The notes beneath the pieces were generated by a model. It was given only the letters and a program-made list of their open reading frames with translations, had not been told where the DNA came from and did no database searches. DNA of 64,000 nucleotides, from positions 62,001 to 126,000 of the forward strand of contig CANRFV010000005.1 in NCBI GenBank assembly GCA_947629985.1. The letters are read 5' to 3'. Within the stretch, counting starts at the first letter, position 1. Each line of letters opens with the position of its first letter. This document shows, piece by piece, positions 55,508 through 64,000 of this stretch. Both the position numbers and the translations under genes were made by a program. The stretch comes from an uncultured Clostridia bacterium. GTDB lineage: Bacteria; Bacillota; Clostridia; Christensenellales; CAG-314.

Positions 55508-57895
55508 TTAAATAAGCGAGTTTATTTCGCTGCCGCTATGCACCGAAGCGTAAGCGTTGGCGCTGAAATTGCGGTTGTCGCCGTCGGGAAAGACCAGCGC
55601 GTTGTCGTACACGGTTGCAATGTCGTCGGCAAGCACAAAAGTAATTTTGTCGCGCACTTCCTTGGGAATCTCTTCCAGATCCTTGGCGTTGCCCTTGGGA
55701 ATGATAACTTTGGTTATGCCCAGACGGTATGCCGCAAGCGCTTTTTCGCGCAGTCCGCCGATAGGCAAAACCTTGCCACGCAACGTAATTTCGCCCGTCA
55801 TTGCCACTTTGCCGCTTACCGGTATGCCCGAAAACGCCGACATTACCACAGTAGCCATCGTTACGCCGGCAGACGGACCGTCCTTGGGAATGGCGCCTTC
55901 CGGTACGTGAATGTGTATGTCGGTTTTTTCGAAGGCGGACTTGTCTATGCCGTACTTGTCGGCAAGACTTTTTACCAGCGAAATTGCCGTGCGGGCGGAT
56001 TCCTTCATAACGTCGCCCAAATTGCCCGTCAACTGCACTTCGCCCTTGCCGGGAAACAGCGTTGCGTCCACGTTGAGCGTTACTCCGCCCACGCGCGTCC
56101 AAGCCAGCCCGCGGGCGCTGCCTACCGCGTCGCCTGCAAGTTGCATTTCGTCGCGATATTTTTCCGCGCCCAAAAATTCGTGCAAATTGTCGGGGGTTAC
56201 CGTTACCTTGGCGTCGGGATCTTCCACCAAACGCAGCGCCACCTTGCGGCAAATTGCGGCAATTTCGCGTTCGAGACTGCGCACGCCCGATTCGCTTGTG
56301 TAGCGTTCGATAATCTTGGCGTAAGTTTCGTCGGAAATTTGCACCGCGCCTTCGGGAATACCGTGCAAAACAAGGTTCTTTTTGAGCAAAAACTTGTTGG
56401 CTATGGCAATTTTTTCCAATTCCGTATAGCCGCTGAGTTCTATTATCTCCATACGGTCCAACAACGGTTCGGGAATGTCGTCTGTGGCGTTTGCCGTGCA
56501 TACGAACAGCACTTTGCTAAGATCGTACGGCACTTCGAGATAGTGGTCGGTAAAACTGAAATTTTGTTCGGGATCCAAAACTTCCAACATGGCGCTTGCG
56601 GGGTCGCCGCGGTTGTCCATGCCCATTTTGTCTATTTCGTCAAAAAGCAATACGGGGTTGATACACTCGGCTTGTTTCATCATATAGATGATCTTGCCGG
56701 GGATAGCGCCTACGTATGTGCGCCTGTGTCCGCGTATTTCCGCTTCGTCCCGCACGCCGCCCAAACTTACGCGCACATATTTGCGCCCCAATGCGCGCGC
56801 TATACTGCGCACAATGGACGTTTTACCTACGCCCGGAGGTCCCACAAAACACAGTATGGGCCCGTTAAGTTTGCCCGTAAGTTGCATTACCGCAAGATAT
56901 TCCACAATGCGGTCCTTTATTTTTTCCAAACCGTAATGATCTTCGTCCAATATGCGGCGGGCAAGCGCAAGATCCTTGTTGTCTTGGGTCTCCTTGCTCC
57001 ACGGCACGTCGCACAGCCAATCCAGATAGTTGCGTATAACTGCCGCGTCCGGCGAAGTGGACGACATTTTGGACATACGGTTAAGTTCTTTGGTGGCTTT
57101 TTGCGCCACTTCTTCGGGCATTCCGCTGTTTTTTATTTTGTCGAGATATTCCTGCTTTTCGTTGGCGTCCTCGCCCAGTTCGGCGGAAATAGCCTTCATC
57201 TGTTCGCGCAGATAATATTCCTTCTGTCCGTCGGCAACCTGCTTTTTTACGCGGTTGGCAATGCGCTTTTCCGCGGAAGCCAGATCCAACTCTCCAACGA
57301 TGTAAGCGCAAATTTTTTCGAGACGCGTTTCGATGTCCGTCTCTTCCAACACATTTTGCCGCTCGGGCAAACGCGTTACGATTTCGTTGGCGATGACGTT
57401 GGTAAACGACAGGTAATCGATTTGCTGTTCGCCATAAAAATCTTTTAGTTCCAACTTGGAAATGTCCTTCTTGATGTCGGCAAGTTTGCCAATGTACAGC
57501 AACGTCTGCTCGAACAGGGCGCGCGTTTCGCTGTCGTTTTTGCAAGTAAATTCCAGCGATTCCGCATTGGCGAAAATGATGCTGTCGCTAATCGTCCAAT
57601 GTGTTATATGCGCCGCTTCCAACGTGTTTACCAATACCGCCATCGATTCCACCGTGGCGCTTTCCACCGAAGCGATTTCGGCAATTACGCCCGTGGAATA
57701 GAAATCCGACGTCGACTTGGGGTCGGATTTGTTCGGGTCCACCTGACTGACTATAATAAATTTACCGCCGTTTTCCAAGGCGAATTTAAGCGCATTGCGC
57801 GAAATATCCCGCGCAATAGACAACTTTGCCTTGACATTGGGAAAGAAGAAATTTCCGCGCATTGCCAATACGGGAAGATTGTCGTAATTGTTCAC
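55508..57895 (-). CDS. lon: ATP-dependent protease Lon
   Basis: The 795-residue protease degrades misfolded and regulatory proteins. It has the N-terminal substrate domain (LPVLAMRGNFFFPN...), a coiled coil, AAA+ motifs GPPGVGKTSIVRSIA and LLFDEIDKMG, and a Ser-Lys protease domain with catalytic Ser in PKDGPSAGVTMAT and Lys in GLREKALAAYR. Length is normal. The start is a GTG behind GAGGTG. Its promoter lies at 58024-58052. No CIRCE repeat was seen. Confidence 0.97.
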   Translation of the reverse strand: MNNYDNLPVLAMRGNFFFPNVKAKLSIARDISRNALKFALENGGKFIIVSQVDPNKSDPKSTSDFYSTGVIAEIASVESATVESMAVLVNTLEAAHITHWTISDSIIFANAESLEFTCKNDSETRALFEQTLLYIGKLADIKKDISKLELKDFYGEQQIDYLSFTNVIANEIVTRLPERQNVLEETDIETRLEKICAYIVGELDLASAEKRIANRVKKQVADGQKEYYLREQMKAISAELGEDANEKQEYLDKIKNSGMPEEVAQKATKELNRMSKMSSTSPDAAVIRNYLDWLCDVPWSKETQDNKDLALARRILDEDHYGLEKIKDRIVEYLAVMQLTGKLNGPILCFVGPPGVGKTSIVRSIARALGRKYVRVSLGGVRDEAEIRGHRRTYVGAIPGKIIYMMKQAECINPVLLFDEIDKMGMDNRGDPASAMLEVLDPEQNFSFTDHYLEVPYDLSKVLFVCTANATDDIPEPLLDRMEIIELSGYTELEKIAIANKFLLKKNLVLHGIPEGAVQISDETYAKIIERYTSESGVRSLEREIAAICRKVALRLVEDPDAKVTVTPDNLHEFLGAEKYRDEMQLAGDAVGSARGLAWTRVGGVTLNVDATLFPGKGEVQLTGNLGDVMKESARTAISLVKSLADKYGIDKSAFEKTDIHIHVPEGAIPKDGPSAGVTMATVVMSAFSGIPVSGKVAMTGEITLRGKVLPIGGLREKALAAYRLGITKVIIPKGNAKDLEEIPKEVRDKITFVLADDIATVYDNALVFPDGDNRNFSANAYASVHSGSEINSLI

Positions 57896-58023
57896 TTTAC
57901 ACCTCTGTTAGTTTACGTCGGCGCAGACTAAGCAAACGCCGCTGTGTTAGTGTGTGCCATTGCGGCGCAAATTATATGGCGCATACCGCACCGCCGCCGT
58001 TAGCACAATTGTAAGTAAAGAAT

Positions 58024-58052
58024 ATTATAAAATAAATTGTCGATAATGGCAA
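58024..58052 (-). promoter_or_regulatory. Promoter of lon
   Basis: TTGCCA, 17 bases, TATAAT on the minus strand, with a ~120-base leader. It starts right where the hairpin array ends. Confidence 0.75.
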
Positions 58053-58060
58053 CAAAACAA

Positions 58061-58512
58061 AGTGAGATTTTTCCGCCGTTGGCGGAAAAGTGAGATTTGT
58101 TCGCATTCGCGAACAGTAATATTATTCGCTGTCGCGAATAGTGCAACATTGCCCTTGGGCAAATATTGTTCGCTGACGCGAACAGTGAGATTTTTCCGCC
58201 GTTGGCGGAAAAGTGAGATTTACGCGCAAGCGCGTAAGTGAGATTGTTTGCTTGCGCAAACAGTTGCGGCGTTTTTTATTTGAAACTATTTTAAGCAATA
58301 AAAAAATAATTGCCGAAGAATAATCTCTTTCGGCAATAATATTTTTCAAATAAAGTCAACCTTAACTTTGCCGATAGGCAAAATAACACTTTTCCGTCGC
58401 AGACGGAAAAATATAACTGTTTGCGTAGCAAACAATACCACTCGCCGCAGGCGAATAACACTGTTTACGAAGTAAACACTATCACTGTTCGCGTAAGCGA
58501 ACACTCGGAGCG
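58061..58512. repeat. Mirror-symmetric array of mini-hairpins, copy C
   Basis: It has the same architecture as copy A. The left half has hairpins such as TTTTTCCGCC/GGCGGAAAA, TTGTTCGC/GCGAACA and TTACGCGC/GCGCGTAA, mostly separated by GTGAGATT. The centre ATTTGAAA...TTTTCAAAT contains the stem TTGCCGAAGA/TCTTTCGGCAA. The right half has hairpins such as TTTTCCGTC/GACGGAAAA, GTTTGC/GCAAAC and GTTTAC/GTAAAC, separated by AATAACACT or close variants. Stems differ from copy A while spacers persist. It lies between the lon promoter and the nested repeat after clpX. Confidence 0.75.
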
Positions 58513-58722
58513 AGTGTATCCCCCGCAAAATAATCTGCAACGAGTATGCCGCGCAAAATATTATTTTTTATAGCGCGAGTGCTGTTGCAATTCAAAACAA
58601 TCTGCAACAAGTGTGCCGCACCTTGTTAGGTGCGGCACACGAAGTGAAGCCGTTTTGAATGCAATATCTACCATTCCCTGCGGTATACGCAGTGAAGCCT
58701 TTTTGCGGGGGATATGCGAGCG
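58513..58722. repeat. Nested palindromic repeat directly downstream of clpX
   Basis: The outer arm TATCCCCCGCAAAA/TTTTTGCGGGGGATA encloses AATCTGCAACGAG and GCAGTGAAGCC strands. Inside lies a complete second module: ATTCAAAAC, AATCTGCAACAAG, a 13-bp stem GTGTGCCGCACCT/AGGTGCGGCACAC, GAAGTGAAGCC and GTTTTGAAT. The same conserved strands appear in copy B at 45.6-46.0 kb. It begins two bases after the clpX stop. Confidence 0.7.
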
Positions 58723-58723
58723 A

Positions 58724-59941
58724 TCAACTTGCGCGGCGCGTAACCAGCGGTTCTTTGTTGCCTTCTACGCTTTGGCGAGTAATGCGCACCGACGCCACAT
58801 CGCCGCGAGACGGCGCTTCGTACATACAGTTGAGCATAAGGTTTTCCAACACGGAACGCAAGCCGCGCGCGCCGGTTTTTAACCGAATGGACTTTTCCGC
58901 AATGGCGCGCAATGCGTCTTCGTCAAATTGCAACTCTATGCCGTCCATACGGAACAGTTTTTGATACTGTTTTACAAGGGCGTTTTTCGGTTGGGTAAGT
59001 ATTTGCACAAGAGCGTTTTCGTCCAGCGGCGACAGTCCCACCGTAATGGGCAACCTGCCCACAAATTCGGGAATAAGCCCGTATTTGATAAAATCCTGCG
59101 GTTGTAAATTTTTTACCAATTGCGCGTGGTCTATTTCTTCGGTACTCTTTATTTGATTGCCGAAGCCCAATCCAGCGCCCTGTTGACGCTTTTCGGCGAT
59201 TTTTTCCAACCCGACAAATGCGCCGCCGCAAATAAACAATATGTTGGTAGTATCTATTGCGATACTTTCCGCCTGCGGGTGTTTGCGGCCGCCCTGCGGG
59301 GGTACGTTGGCGATTGTGCTTTCGATTATTTTAAGCAACGCCTGTTGCACGCCTTCGCCCGAAACGTCGCGAGTAATGGATACGTTTTCGGTTTTTTTGG
59401 CAATTTTGTCTATTTCGTCGATATAAATTATACCGCGCTCCGCCTTGTCGATATCGTAATCGGCAGCCTGAATAAGTTTGAGCAATATATTTTCCACGTC
59501 TTCGCCAACGTAGCCCGCTTCGGTAAGCGTGGTTGCGTCCGCAACGGCAAATGGAACGTCCAACACGCGCGCGAGCGTTTTGGCAAGCAAAGTTTTGCCG
59601 CAACCCGTAGGTCCCAGCATAAGAATGTTGCTCTTTTCCAATTCGACATCGTCGCTGTCGCGTTCGCCGTACAGTACGCGCTTGTAATGATTGTACACGG
59701 CAACCGCAAGAGTGCGCTTGGCTTCGTCCTGACCTATTACGTACTTGTCCAATTCCGCCTTGATCTCTTCCGGCTTGGGAAGTTTGATCGAGTCGGAGTG
59801 AGACGACTGCGCGGCTTCGCTTTTAAGCACATTTACGCACGCTTCTATGCAGTTGTCGCAAATGCACACGCCCTGCGGACCGGCAAGCATTCTTTGCACT
59901 TCGTCTTCGCTTTTTCCGCAAAAATCACATTTATTATGCAT
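58724..59941 (-). CDS. clpX: ATP-dependent Clp protease ATP-binding subunit ClpX
   Basis: The 405-residue unfoldase feeds substrates, including tmRNA-tagged proteins, to ClpP. It has the N-terminal zinc-binding domain (CDFCGK...CICDNC), Walker [16 protein letters not shown], pore loop GYVGEDVE, Walker [12 protein letters not shown] and the C-terminal small domain. Length is normal. It follows clpP by 27 bases with CAGGAG upstream. The nested repeat starts at its stop. Confidence 0.98.
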   Translation of the reverse strand: MHNKCDFCGKSEDEVQRMLAGPQGVCICDNCIEACVNVLKSEAAQSSHSDSIKLPKPEEIKAELDKYVIGQDEAKRTLAVAVYNHYKRVLYGERDSDDVELEKSNILMLGPTGCGKTLLAKTLARVLDVPFAVADATTLTEAGYVGEDVENILLKLIQAADYDIDKAERGIIYIDEIDKIAKKTENVSITRDVSGEGVQQALLKIIESTIANVPPQGGRKHPQAESIAIDTTNILFICGGAFVGLEKIAEKRQQGAGLGFGNQIKSTEEIDHAQLVKNLQPQDFIKYGLIPEFVGRLPITVGLSPLDENALVQILTQPKNALVKQYQKLFRMDGIELQFDEDALRAIAEKSIRLKTGARGLRSVLENLMLNCMYEAPSRGDVASVRITRQSVEGNKEPLVTRRAS

Positions 59942-59968
59942 TGTTACTCCTGAATGACGGTAATTTTG

Positions 59969-60553
59969 TTATTTGCGAGTGTAAAACACCTTGTCTACTA
60001 TGCCGTACTCCTTGGCTTCTTCGGCTGTAAGATAGTTGTCGCGATCGGTATCGCGCTCCACCGTTTCCACGTCCTTGCCGACGTTTTCCGCAAGCAAAGC
60101 GTTAAGTTTGTTTTTGATTTTGAGCAGTTGTTTGGTCTGAATTTCCACGTCGGAAGCCTGCCCTTGCGAACCGCCCAATACCTGATGGATCATTATCTCA
60201 CTGTTGGGCAGTGCGTAACGTTTGCCCTTGGCGCCGCTTGAAAGCAAAAACGCGCCCATGCTTGCCGCCATACCTATACATATTGTAGATACGTCGCAAC
60301 GGATATAACGCATTGTGTCGTAAATTGCCAAACCTGCGGTAACTTCGCCGCCGGGGCTGTTGATGTACAGCGAAATATCCTTGGTGGGGTCCTTGGATTC
60401 CAGATAAATAAGTTGCGCAACAACAAGATTTGCCACTTCGTCGGTTATTTGCCCCGACAAAAACACAACGCGATCTTCCAGTAGACGGGAATATATGTCG
60501 TAACTTCTTTCGCCGCTGTCTACGCGGTCTACAACCATGGGAACAAGTGTCAT
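59969..60553 (-). CDS. clpP: ATP-dependent Clp protease proteolytic subunit ClpP
   Basis: The 194-residue serine protease forms the chamber degraded into by ClpX. The catalytic triad is Ser in [11 protein letters not shown], His in [11 protein letters not shown] and Asp in [14 protein letters not shown]. Length is normal. The ATG has AAGGAG upstream. It lies between tig and clpX, the usual tig-clpP-clpX order. A stem-loop at 60573-60599 precedes it. Confidence 0.98.
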   Translation of the reverse strand: MTLVPMVVDRVDSGERSYDIYSRLLEDRVVFLSGQITDEVANLVVAQLIYLESKDPTKDISLYINSPGGEVTAGLAIYDTMRYIRCDVSTICIGMAASMGAFLLSSGAKGKRYALPNSEIMIHQVLGGSQGQASDVEIQTKQLLKIKNKLNALLAENVGKDVETVERDTDRDNYLTAEEAKEYGIVDKVFYTRK

Positions 60554-60572
60554 AATTATCTCCTTAAATTAC

Positions 60573-60599
60573 GCGTCGGGCACTGATTTTACCCGACGC
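60573..60599 (-). other. Stem-loop between tig and clpP
   Basis: GCGTCGGG pairs with CCCGACGC around an 11-base loop in the 59-base tig-clpP gap. With only a weak T tract it may be a partial terminator or an RNA-processing site that sets the tig:clpP ratio. Confidence 0.5.
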
Positions 60600-60612
60600 C
60601 CGCAAGCGTTTT

Positions 60613-61905
60613 TTACGCGATTGTGTTTACCTTTTTGAGCAGGTCGAACAGTTTGTCCGTAACCGATTGATTTTCGAAATACGCTCTGTCTTCCGCCGTG
60701 AACTGCTTGCTTACTTCTTCGAACGTGGAGCCTATGCGCTCGGCATATTCGCGTATTTTGGCGTCAACTTCGCTTTGGTCGGCAACGATTTTTTCCGCTT
60801 TGACTATTTCTTCCATTACCAACGTTGTGCGCACTGTCTTTTCGGCGGCGGGACGCTGCATATTGCGCAGATCTTCCATTTTGGTTTGAGTTTGCGCCAA
60901 ATAGTCGTCAAGGTCGATGTTTCTGTAACCCCAGCGATATTTCAGGTCCTCTATCATACGGTCGATCTGTTCTTCCACCATTTCGGCGGGAATATTTATC
61001 GTAGTGCCTTCCACTATCTTGTCGATAAGTTTGCGCTCGTCTTCGTTTTCCGCCTGTTTGGTAAATTCGTCCGTAAACTGTTGACGAATACTCTTTTTGT
61101 AATCGTCCAACGTGTCGAACTCGCTTACGTCCTTGGCAAACTCGTCGTCCACTTCGGGCAATTCCTTGCGATTTATGCTCTTGACGGTTACCGTAAACAC
61201 CGCCGCTTTGCCGGCAAGTTCAGCCGCGTGATACTCTTGGGGGAAGGTAACGTTGATGTCGCGCGTTTCGTTGATTTTTAAGCCCACAAGTTGCTCTTCG
61301 AAGCCTTCGATAAATGTATGCGAACCGATGTCCAACGTCTGGTCGGTTGCGGTGCCGCCTTCAAACGCCACGCCGTCAACCTTGCCGCAGTAATCGAGAG
61401 TGATCCTGTCTCCGTCGGCAACCGCGCGGTCCGTTACTTCGATAAAACGCGCGTGCTGATCGCGAACGCGTTGCAATTCCTTGTCCACGTCGGCGTCTTC
61501 CACCGCGCGAACGGGCGTTTTGTCGATCTTCAAGCCCTTGTATTGTCCCAATTCAAACTGCGGACGAACGGTAACTTTTACGGCAAAAGTTATGTTTTTG
61601 TCGTCGATTTTTACCGATTTTTCGTCGATGGCGGGGCGCGCTACGGGCTGTACCTCTTTATTTTTATCCAAAAACTCAACGTAATATTCTTGCGCGGCAA
61701 GATAAAGGGCGTCTTCGAAGAAAAGACCTTTGCCGTAGCGCTGTTCCAACACTACCTTGGGAACGTGTCCCTTGCGGAAGCCCGGTACGCTGTACTTGCC
61801 CTTATTTTGTTCGTAGGCGCGCATATCGTACTTTGCCCAATCGCCCACGGGCGTTTTGAATGTTACCGTCAATGTGTTTTCTTGTCTCGATTGCGTATAT
61901 TTCAT
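60613..61905 (-). CDS. tig: Trigger factor
   Basis: The 430-residue ribosome-associated chaperone has the ribosome-binding signature VPGFRKGHVPKVVLEQRYG, a central FKBP-type prolyl isomerase domain (VADGDRITLDYCGKVDG) and a helical C-terminal domain. The ATG at 61905 follows TTGGAGGAC; the track begins four codons earlier at a TTG inside that site. It is the first gene of tig-clpP-clpX, behind the promoter at 61959-61987. Confidence 0.97.
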   Translation of the reverse strand: MKYTQSRQENTLTVTFKTPVGDWAKYDMRAYEQNKGKYSVPGFRKGHVPKVVLEQRYGKGLFFEDALYLAAQEYYVEFLDKNKEVQPVARPAIDEKSVKIDDKNITFAVKVTVRPQFELGQYKGLKIDKTPVRAVEDADVDKELQRVRDQHARFIEVTDRAVADGDRITLDYCGKVDGVAFEGGTATDQTLDIGSHTFIEGFEEQLVGLKINETRDINVTFPQEYHAAELAGKAAVFTVTVKSINRKELPEVDDEFAKDVSEFDTLDDYKKSIRQQFTDEFTKQAENEDERKLIDKIVEGTTINIPAEMVEEQIDRMIEDLKYRWGYRNIDLDDYLAQTQTKMEDLRNMQRPAAEKTVRTTLVMEEIVKAEKIVADQSEVDAKIREYAERIGSTFEEVSKQFTAEDRAYFENQSVTDKLFDLLKKVNTIA

Positions 61906-61958
61906 GTTGTCCTCCAACTGTTATTTACACGATGGGGCAAATGTGCCCATACGTTATT

Positions 61959-61987
61959 ATTGTAACACAACCACGCCCTTTTTGCAA
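61959..61987 (-). promoter_or_regulatory. Promoter of tig-clpP-clpX
   Basis: TTGCAA, 17 bases, TACAAT on the minus strand. The leader carries a small ATGGG/CCCAT stem. Confidence 0.7.
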
Positions 61988-62097
61988 TCAAATTACGCTC
62001 TAAATAATGCCGTCGCCGACGCAACTCGCCATTTTTTGTTGACAAGTTTGTAAAAATAAGTAACATATAATTACAAATATTATCGGGAGCAAAAAGT

Positions 62098-63801
62098 ATG
62101 GCTTACGACGCGCTGAATCTGTCAGTACTGTGCGGAGAACTAAAACAGACGCTTGTCGGCGGTAAAATTACGAAAATTTATCAACCGGAAAGGGACGAAA
62201 TTATTTTGTTTGTGTTCAACAAACAAACTTACCGCTTGCTTATTTCCGCAAACGCGGGCGTAAACCGCATACATCTTACCGAAATGCCGACGGACAACCC
62301 CAAGACGGCGCCGTCGTTTTGCATGCTGCTGCGCAAACACATTACCAACGCCACCGTTACCGACGTTACGCAAATGCCTTACGAACGCGTTGTGCAACTT
62401 GATTTATACGTAACCGACGAACTTGGGTACAAAAAACAAATGTACCTTATCTTCGAACTGACGGGCAAAACATCCAACATAATACTTGCCGACGGCGACT
62501 ACACCGTGCTGGACAGCATAAAACATCTGCCGCAGGATATTAACAGCAAACGCATAATTATGACGGGTACAAAATATACGTTCTTTTTGCCGCAGGACAA
62601 GATAGTGCCCTTCGATTACCCGCGCGTGCAACTGTTTTTGTCGCAATGTTGCGCGCCGTTGCGCACCGTTTTGCCCGAAACGCTGTTGGGCGTATCGCAA
62701 GATACGGTAAACGAAATAACTTGCGGGTTGGACGAAAACGACCACTCCGAAGCAAACAATGCGCGCGTAATGGCGCGGTTGAAAGAATTTGAACAAAACC
62801 TTTCCGCGCCGCGCCCCAACGTTGTGCTTGCCGACGGCACGCCTACCGACGTGTGCCCGTTTGATTACCGCAGCAAAAAGGGCGAAAAAATTTACTATGC
62901 CACCCTTAACAAAGCGCACGACAACTACTACTACCTGCTGGACAAGGCAAAAAGATTTGCCGACAAAGCCAAGTCTGTATCTACTTTGGTAAAAAACGCC
63001 GTTTCGCGCACGGAAAAGAAACTTGCTTTGCAGCGGCAATGCGTGTTGGAAGCGGAGGACAGAGAACGGTTTAAGCAATACGGAGACCTGATACTATCCA
63101 ACTTGTGGGCAATACGGCAGGACAGCGACTCGTTGACCTGCGCCGATTACTACAACGGCGGCGAAGTAACCATTCCGCTGAATAAGGCGCTGTCGCCGCA
63201 ACAAAACGCGCAGGCGTATTACAAAAAATACCGCAAATTGAAGTCGTCGGCAATGCACAACGCGCAACTTGCCGAACAAAACGCCAAGTTGTTGGATTAC
63301 CTTATTACCGTAAAGCAAAGTTTGCGCTACTGCACCGATTACGACGATCTGCTGCAAATACGCCAAGAACTTGCGGATATAGGTCTGATAAACGACAAAC
63401 GATCGGGCAAAAAAGCCGCCGAACCGCCCGTAAGACCGCTGCGTTACGAAATTGACGGCTATACCGTATGGGTGGGAAAAAACAACGTTCAAAACAATTT
63501 TGTTACCTTTAAGTTGGCAAAAAGTACCGATATATGGCTGCACACGCACTCGGTACATTCGTCGCACGTAATTGTCGTAAACGACAAAACGGGCGATGTG
63601 CCCGACAACGTTATTACCGCGGCGGCGGAAATTTGCGCATACTACTCGCAGGCAAACGGCGGCGGCAAAACCGACGTGGACTACACCGCCAAAGCCAACG
63701 TAAAAAAGCCGCCAAAAGCGGCATTGGGGTACGTAATTTACAATACGTATCGCACCGTTACGGTAAATCCCGACCGCCACATAGCGCAACTTGTTTTGTA
63801 A
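62098..63801 (+). CDS. rqcH: RqcH (Rqc2/NFACT family) ribosome quality-control factor
   Basis: The 567-residue protein binds stalled 50S subunits and directs alanine tailing of the stuck chain. It has the NFACT-N domain (DALNLSVLCGELKQTLVGGKITKIYQP), a long coiled coil (~280-420, KAKRFADKAKSVSTLVKNAV) and the NFACT-R domain (YEIDGYTVWVGKNNVQNNFVT and LHTHSVHSSHVIV, shown in part). Length is normal. It is transcribed away from tig. With tmRNA, ClpXP and Lon it makes this window a hub for handling failed translation. Confidence 0.96.
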   Translation: MAYDALNLSVLCGELKQTLVGGKITKIYQPERDEIILFVFNKQTYRLLISANAGVNRIHLTEMPTDNPKTAPSFCMLLRKHITNATVTDVTQMPYERVVQLDLYVTDELGYKKQMYLIFELTGKTSNIILADGDYTVLDSIKHLPQDINSKRIIMTGTKYTFFLPQDKIVPFDYPRVQLFLSQCCAPLRTVLPETLLGVSQDTVNEITCGLDENDHSEANNARVMARLKEFEQNLSAPRPNVVLADGTPTDVCPFDYRSKKGEKIYYATLNKAHDNYYYLLDKAKRFADKAKSVSTLVKNAVSRTEKKLALQRQCVLEAEDRERFKQYGDLILSNLWAIRQDSDSLTCADYYNGGEVTIPLNKALSPQQNAQAYYKKYRKLKSSAMHNAQLAEQNAKLLDYLITVKQSLRYCTDYDDLLQIRQELADIGLINDKRSGKKAAEPPVRPLRYEIDGYTVWVGKNNVQNNFVTFKLAKSTDIWLHTHSVHSSHVIVVNDKTGDVPDNVITAAAEICAYYSQANGGGKTDVDYTAKANVKKPPKAALGYVIYNTYRTVTVNPDRHIAQLVL

Positions 63802-63808
63802 ATTTCAA

Positions 63809-63844
63809 CGCTCTTGCCGCTACGTTGCCGCAGCCGCAAGAGCG
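63809..63844 (+). terminator. Stem-loop after rqcH
   Basis: CGCTCTTGC pairs with GCAAGAGCG around a loop with inner GCGG/CCGC pairing, eight bases after the stop. The T tract is weak on both sides. It may serve the converging gene as well. Confidence 0.55.
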
Positions 63845-63863
63845 CTACTTATATTACCCGATT

Positions 63864-64000
63864 TTATTGTTGCTGCGTTTGCTGCTTTTGTGCGTTCTTT
63901 TCCTTATCCGCCTTGATCACTTTCAATAAATTTTTATTATTACTCAAATCAAGTTGACCCGGCTCCCGCAACGCCCACAAGCGCACCCAAAATCGCCCCC
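63864..64000 (-). CDS. C-terminal end of an unknown gene running in from the right edge
   Basis: The minus strand encodes about 45 residues up to a TAA at 63864: RFWVRLWALREPGQLDLSNN, then KNLLKVIKADKEKNAQKQQ and a Gln-rich end. The tail is basic and helical. No domain is visible, so no function is given. The frame stays open to the window edge, and the stem-loop at 63809-63844 lies beyond its stop. Confidence 0.45.
   Translation of the reverse strand, partial: GRFWVRLWALREPGQLDLSNNKNLLKVIKADKEKNAQKQQTQQQ

Noticed and set aside
54884-57448. An 854-codon plus-strand ORF opposite lon and engB.
   Set aside because: It spans two well-supported minus-strand genes and has no domain or ribosome-binding site. 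It is a shadow frame.

Overview
The window reads as a chromosome segment of a spore-forming, anaerobic Bacillota of the class Clostridia, probably an uncultured gut lineage. The evidence is a spoIIGA-sigE pair next to spoIIQ-like and ywmB-like genes, pyruvate:ferredoxin oxidoreductase and pyruvate phosphate dikinase, the ecfA1-ecfA2-ecfT-truA order, the lspA-rluD-pyr order, an SRP RNA of the large type with an Alu domain, and lipoproteins with no outer-membrane genes. Codons are standard, with TGA used as stop. Many promoters read TTGACA-17-TATAAT or close to it. The species cannot be named from the sequence alone.

Layout. 0-1 kb: the tail of an unknown gene, a large palindromic hairpin array and a strongly structured stretch. 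1-9.2 kb (minus strand): a run of comEA-like, comEC, holA, a small membrane protein, an M28 peptidase, lspA, rluD and a catalytically degenerate aspartate-transcarbamoylase-like gene, headed by an unidentified structured leader RNA. 9.3-26.3 kb: a MATE exporter, a hybrid sensor kinase with two periplasmic-binding-type sensor domains, tRNA-Glu, PFOR, an XRE regulator with a partner gene, a lipoprotein, LemA with a large membrane partner, and DUF896. 26.4-35.4 kb: SRP RNA, the sporulation cluster (sigE, spoIIGA, spoIIQ-like behind a near-consensus sigma-F promoter, ywmB-like), prs, truA, the ECF energizing module and a cytidylate-kinase-like gene.

35.5-41.8 kb is an accessory island. It is bounded by a duplicated 3' end of ppdK and holds an ImmR/ImmA-type regulator pair, a DUF4417 gene, a MGGRG-type toxin-like gene, three homologous small immunity-like genes, a second pair of immunity-like genes, broken Ntox50-like toxin tips (one split by a galM gene) and a probable opposite-strand small RNA. 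41.8-64 kb: ppdK, tmRNA, uvrB/uvrA (with a LexA-like box), coaX with a PanT-like ECF S component, a DUF975 protein divergent from a small XRE repressor with twin operators, engB, lon, clpX, clpP, tig and rqcH.

How the genes fit together. Protein quality control is concentrated here: trigger factor, ClpXP, Lon, tmRNA and RqcH. Several core processes appear as local operons: competence DNA uptake, lipoprotein maturation, vitamin uptake, nucleotide-excision repair and sporulation sigma-E activation. The most unusual material is non-coding. It comprises two mirror-symmetric arrays of tiny hairpins with fixed spacers, a nested repeat with conserved internal-loop strands directly downstream of uvrA and clpX, two unidentified structured RNAs, and the toxin/immunity island at ppdK.
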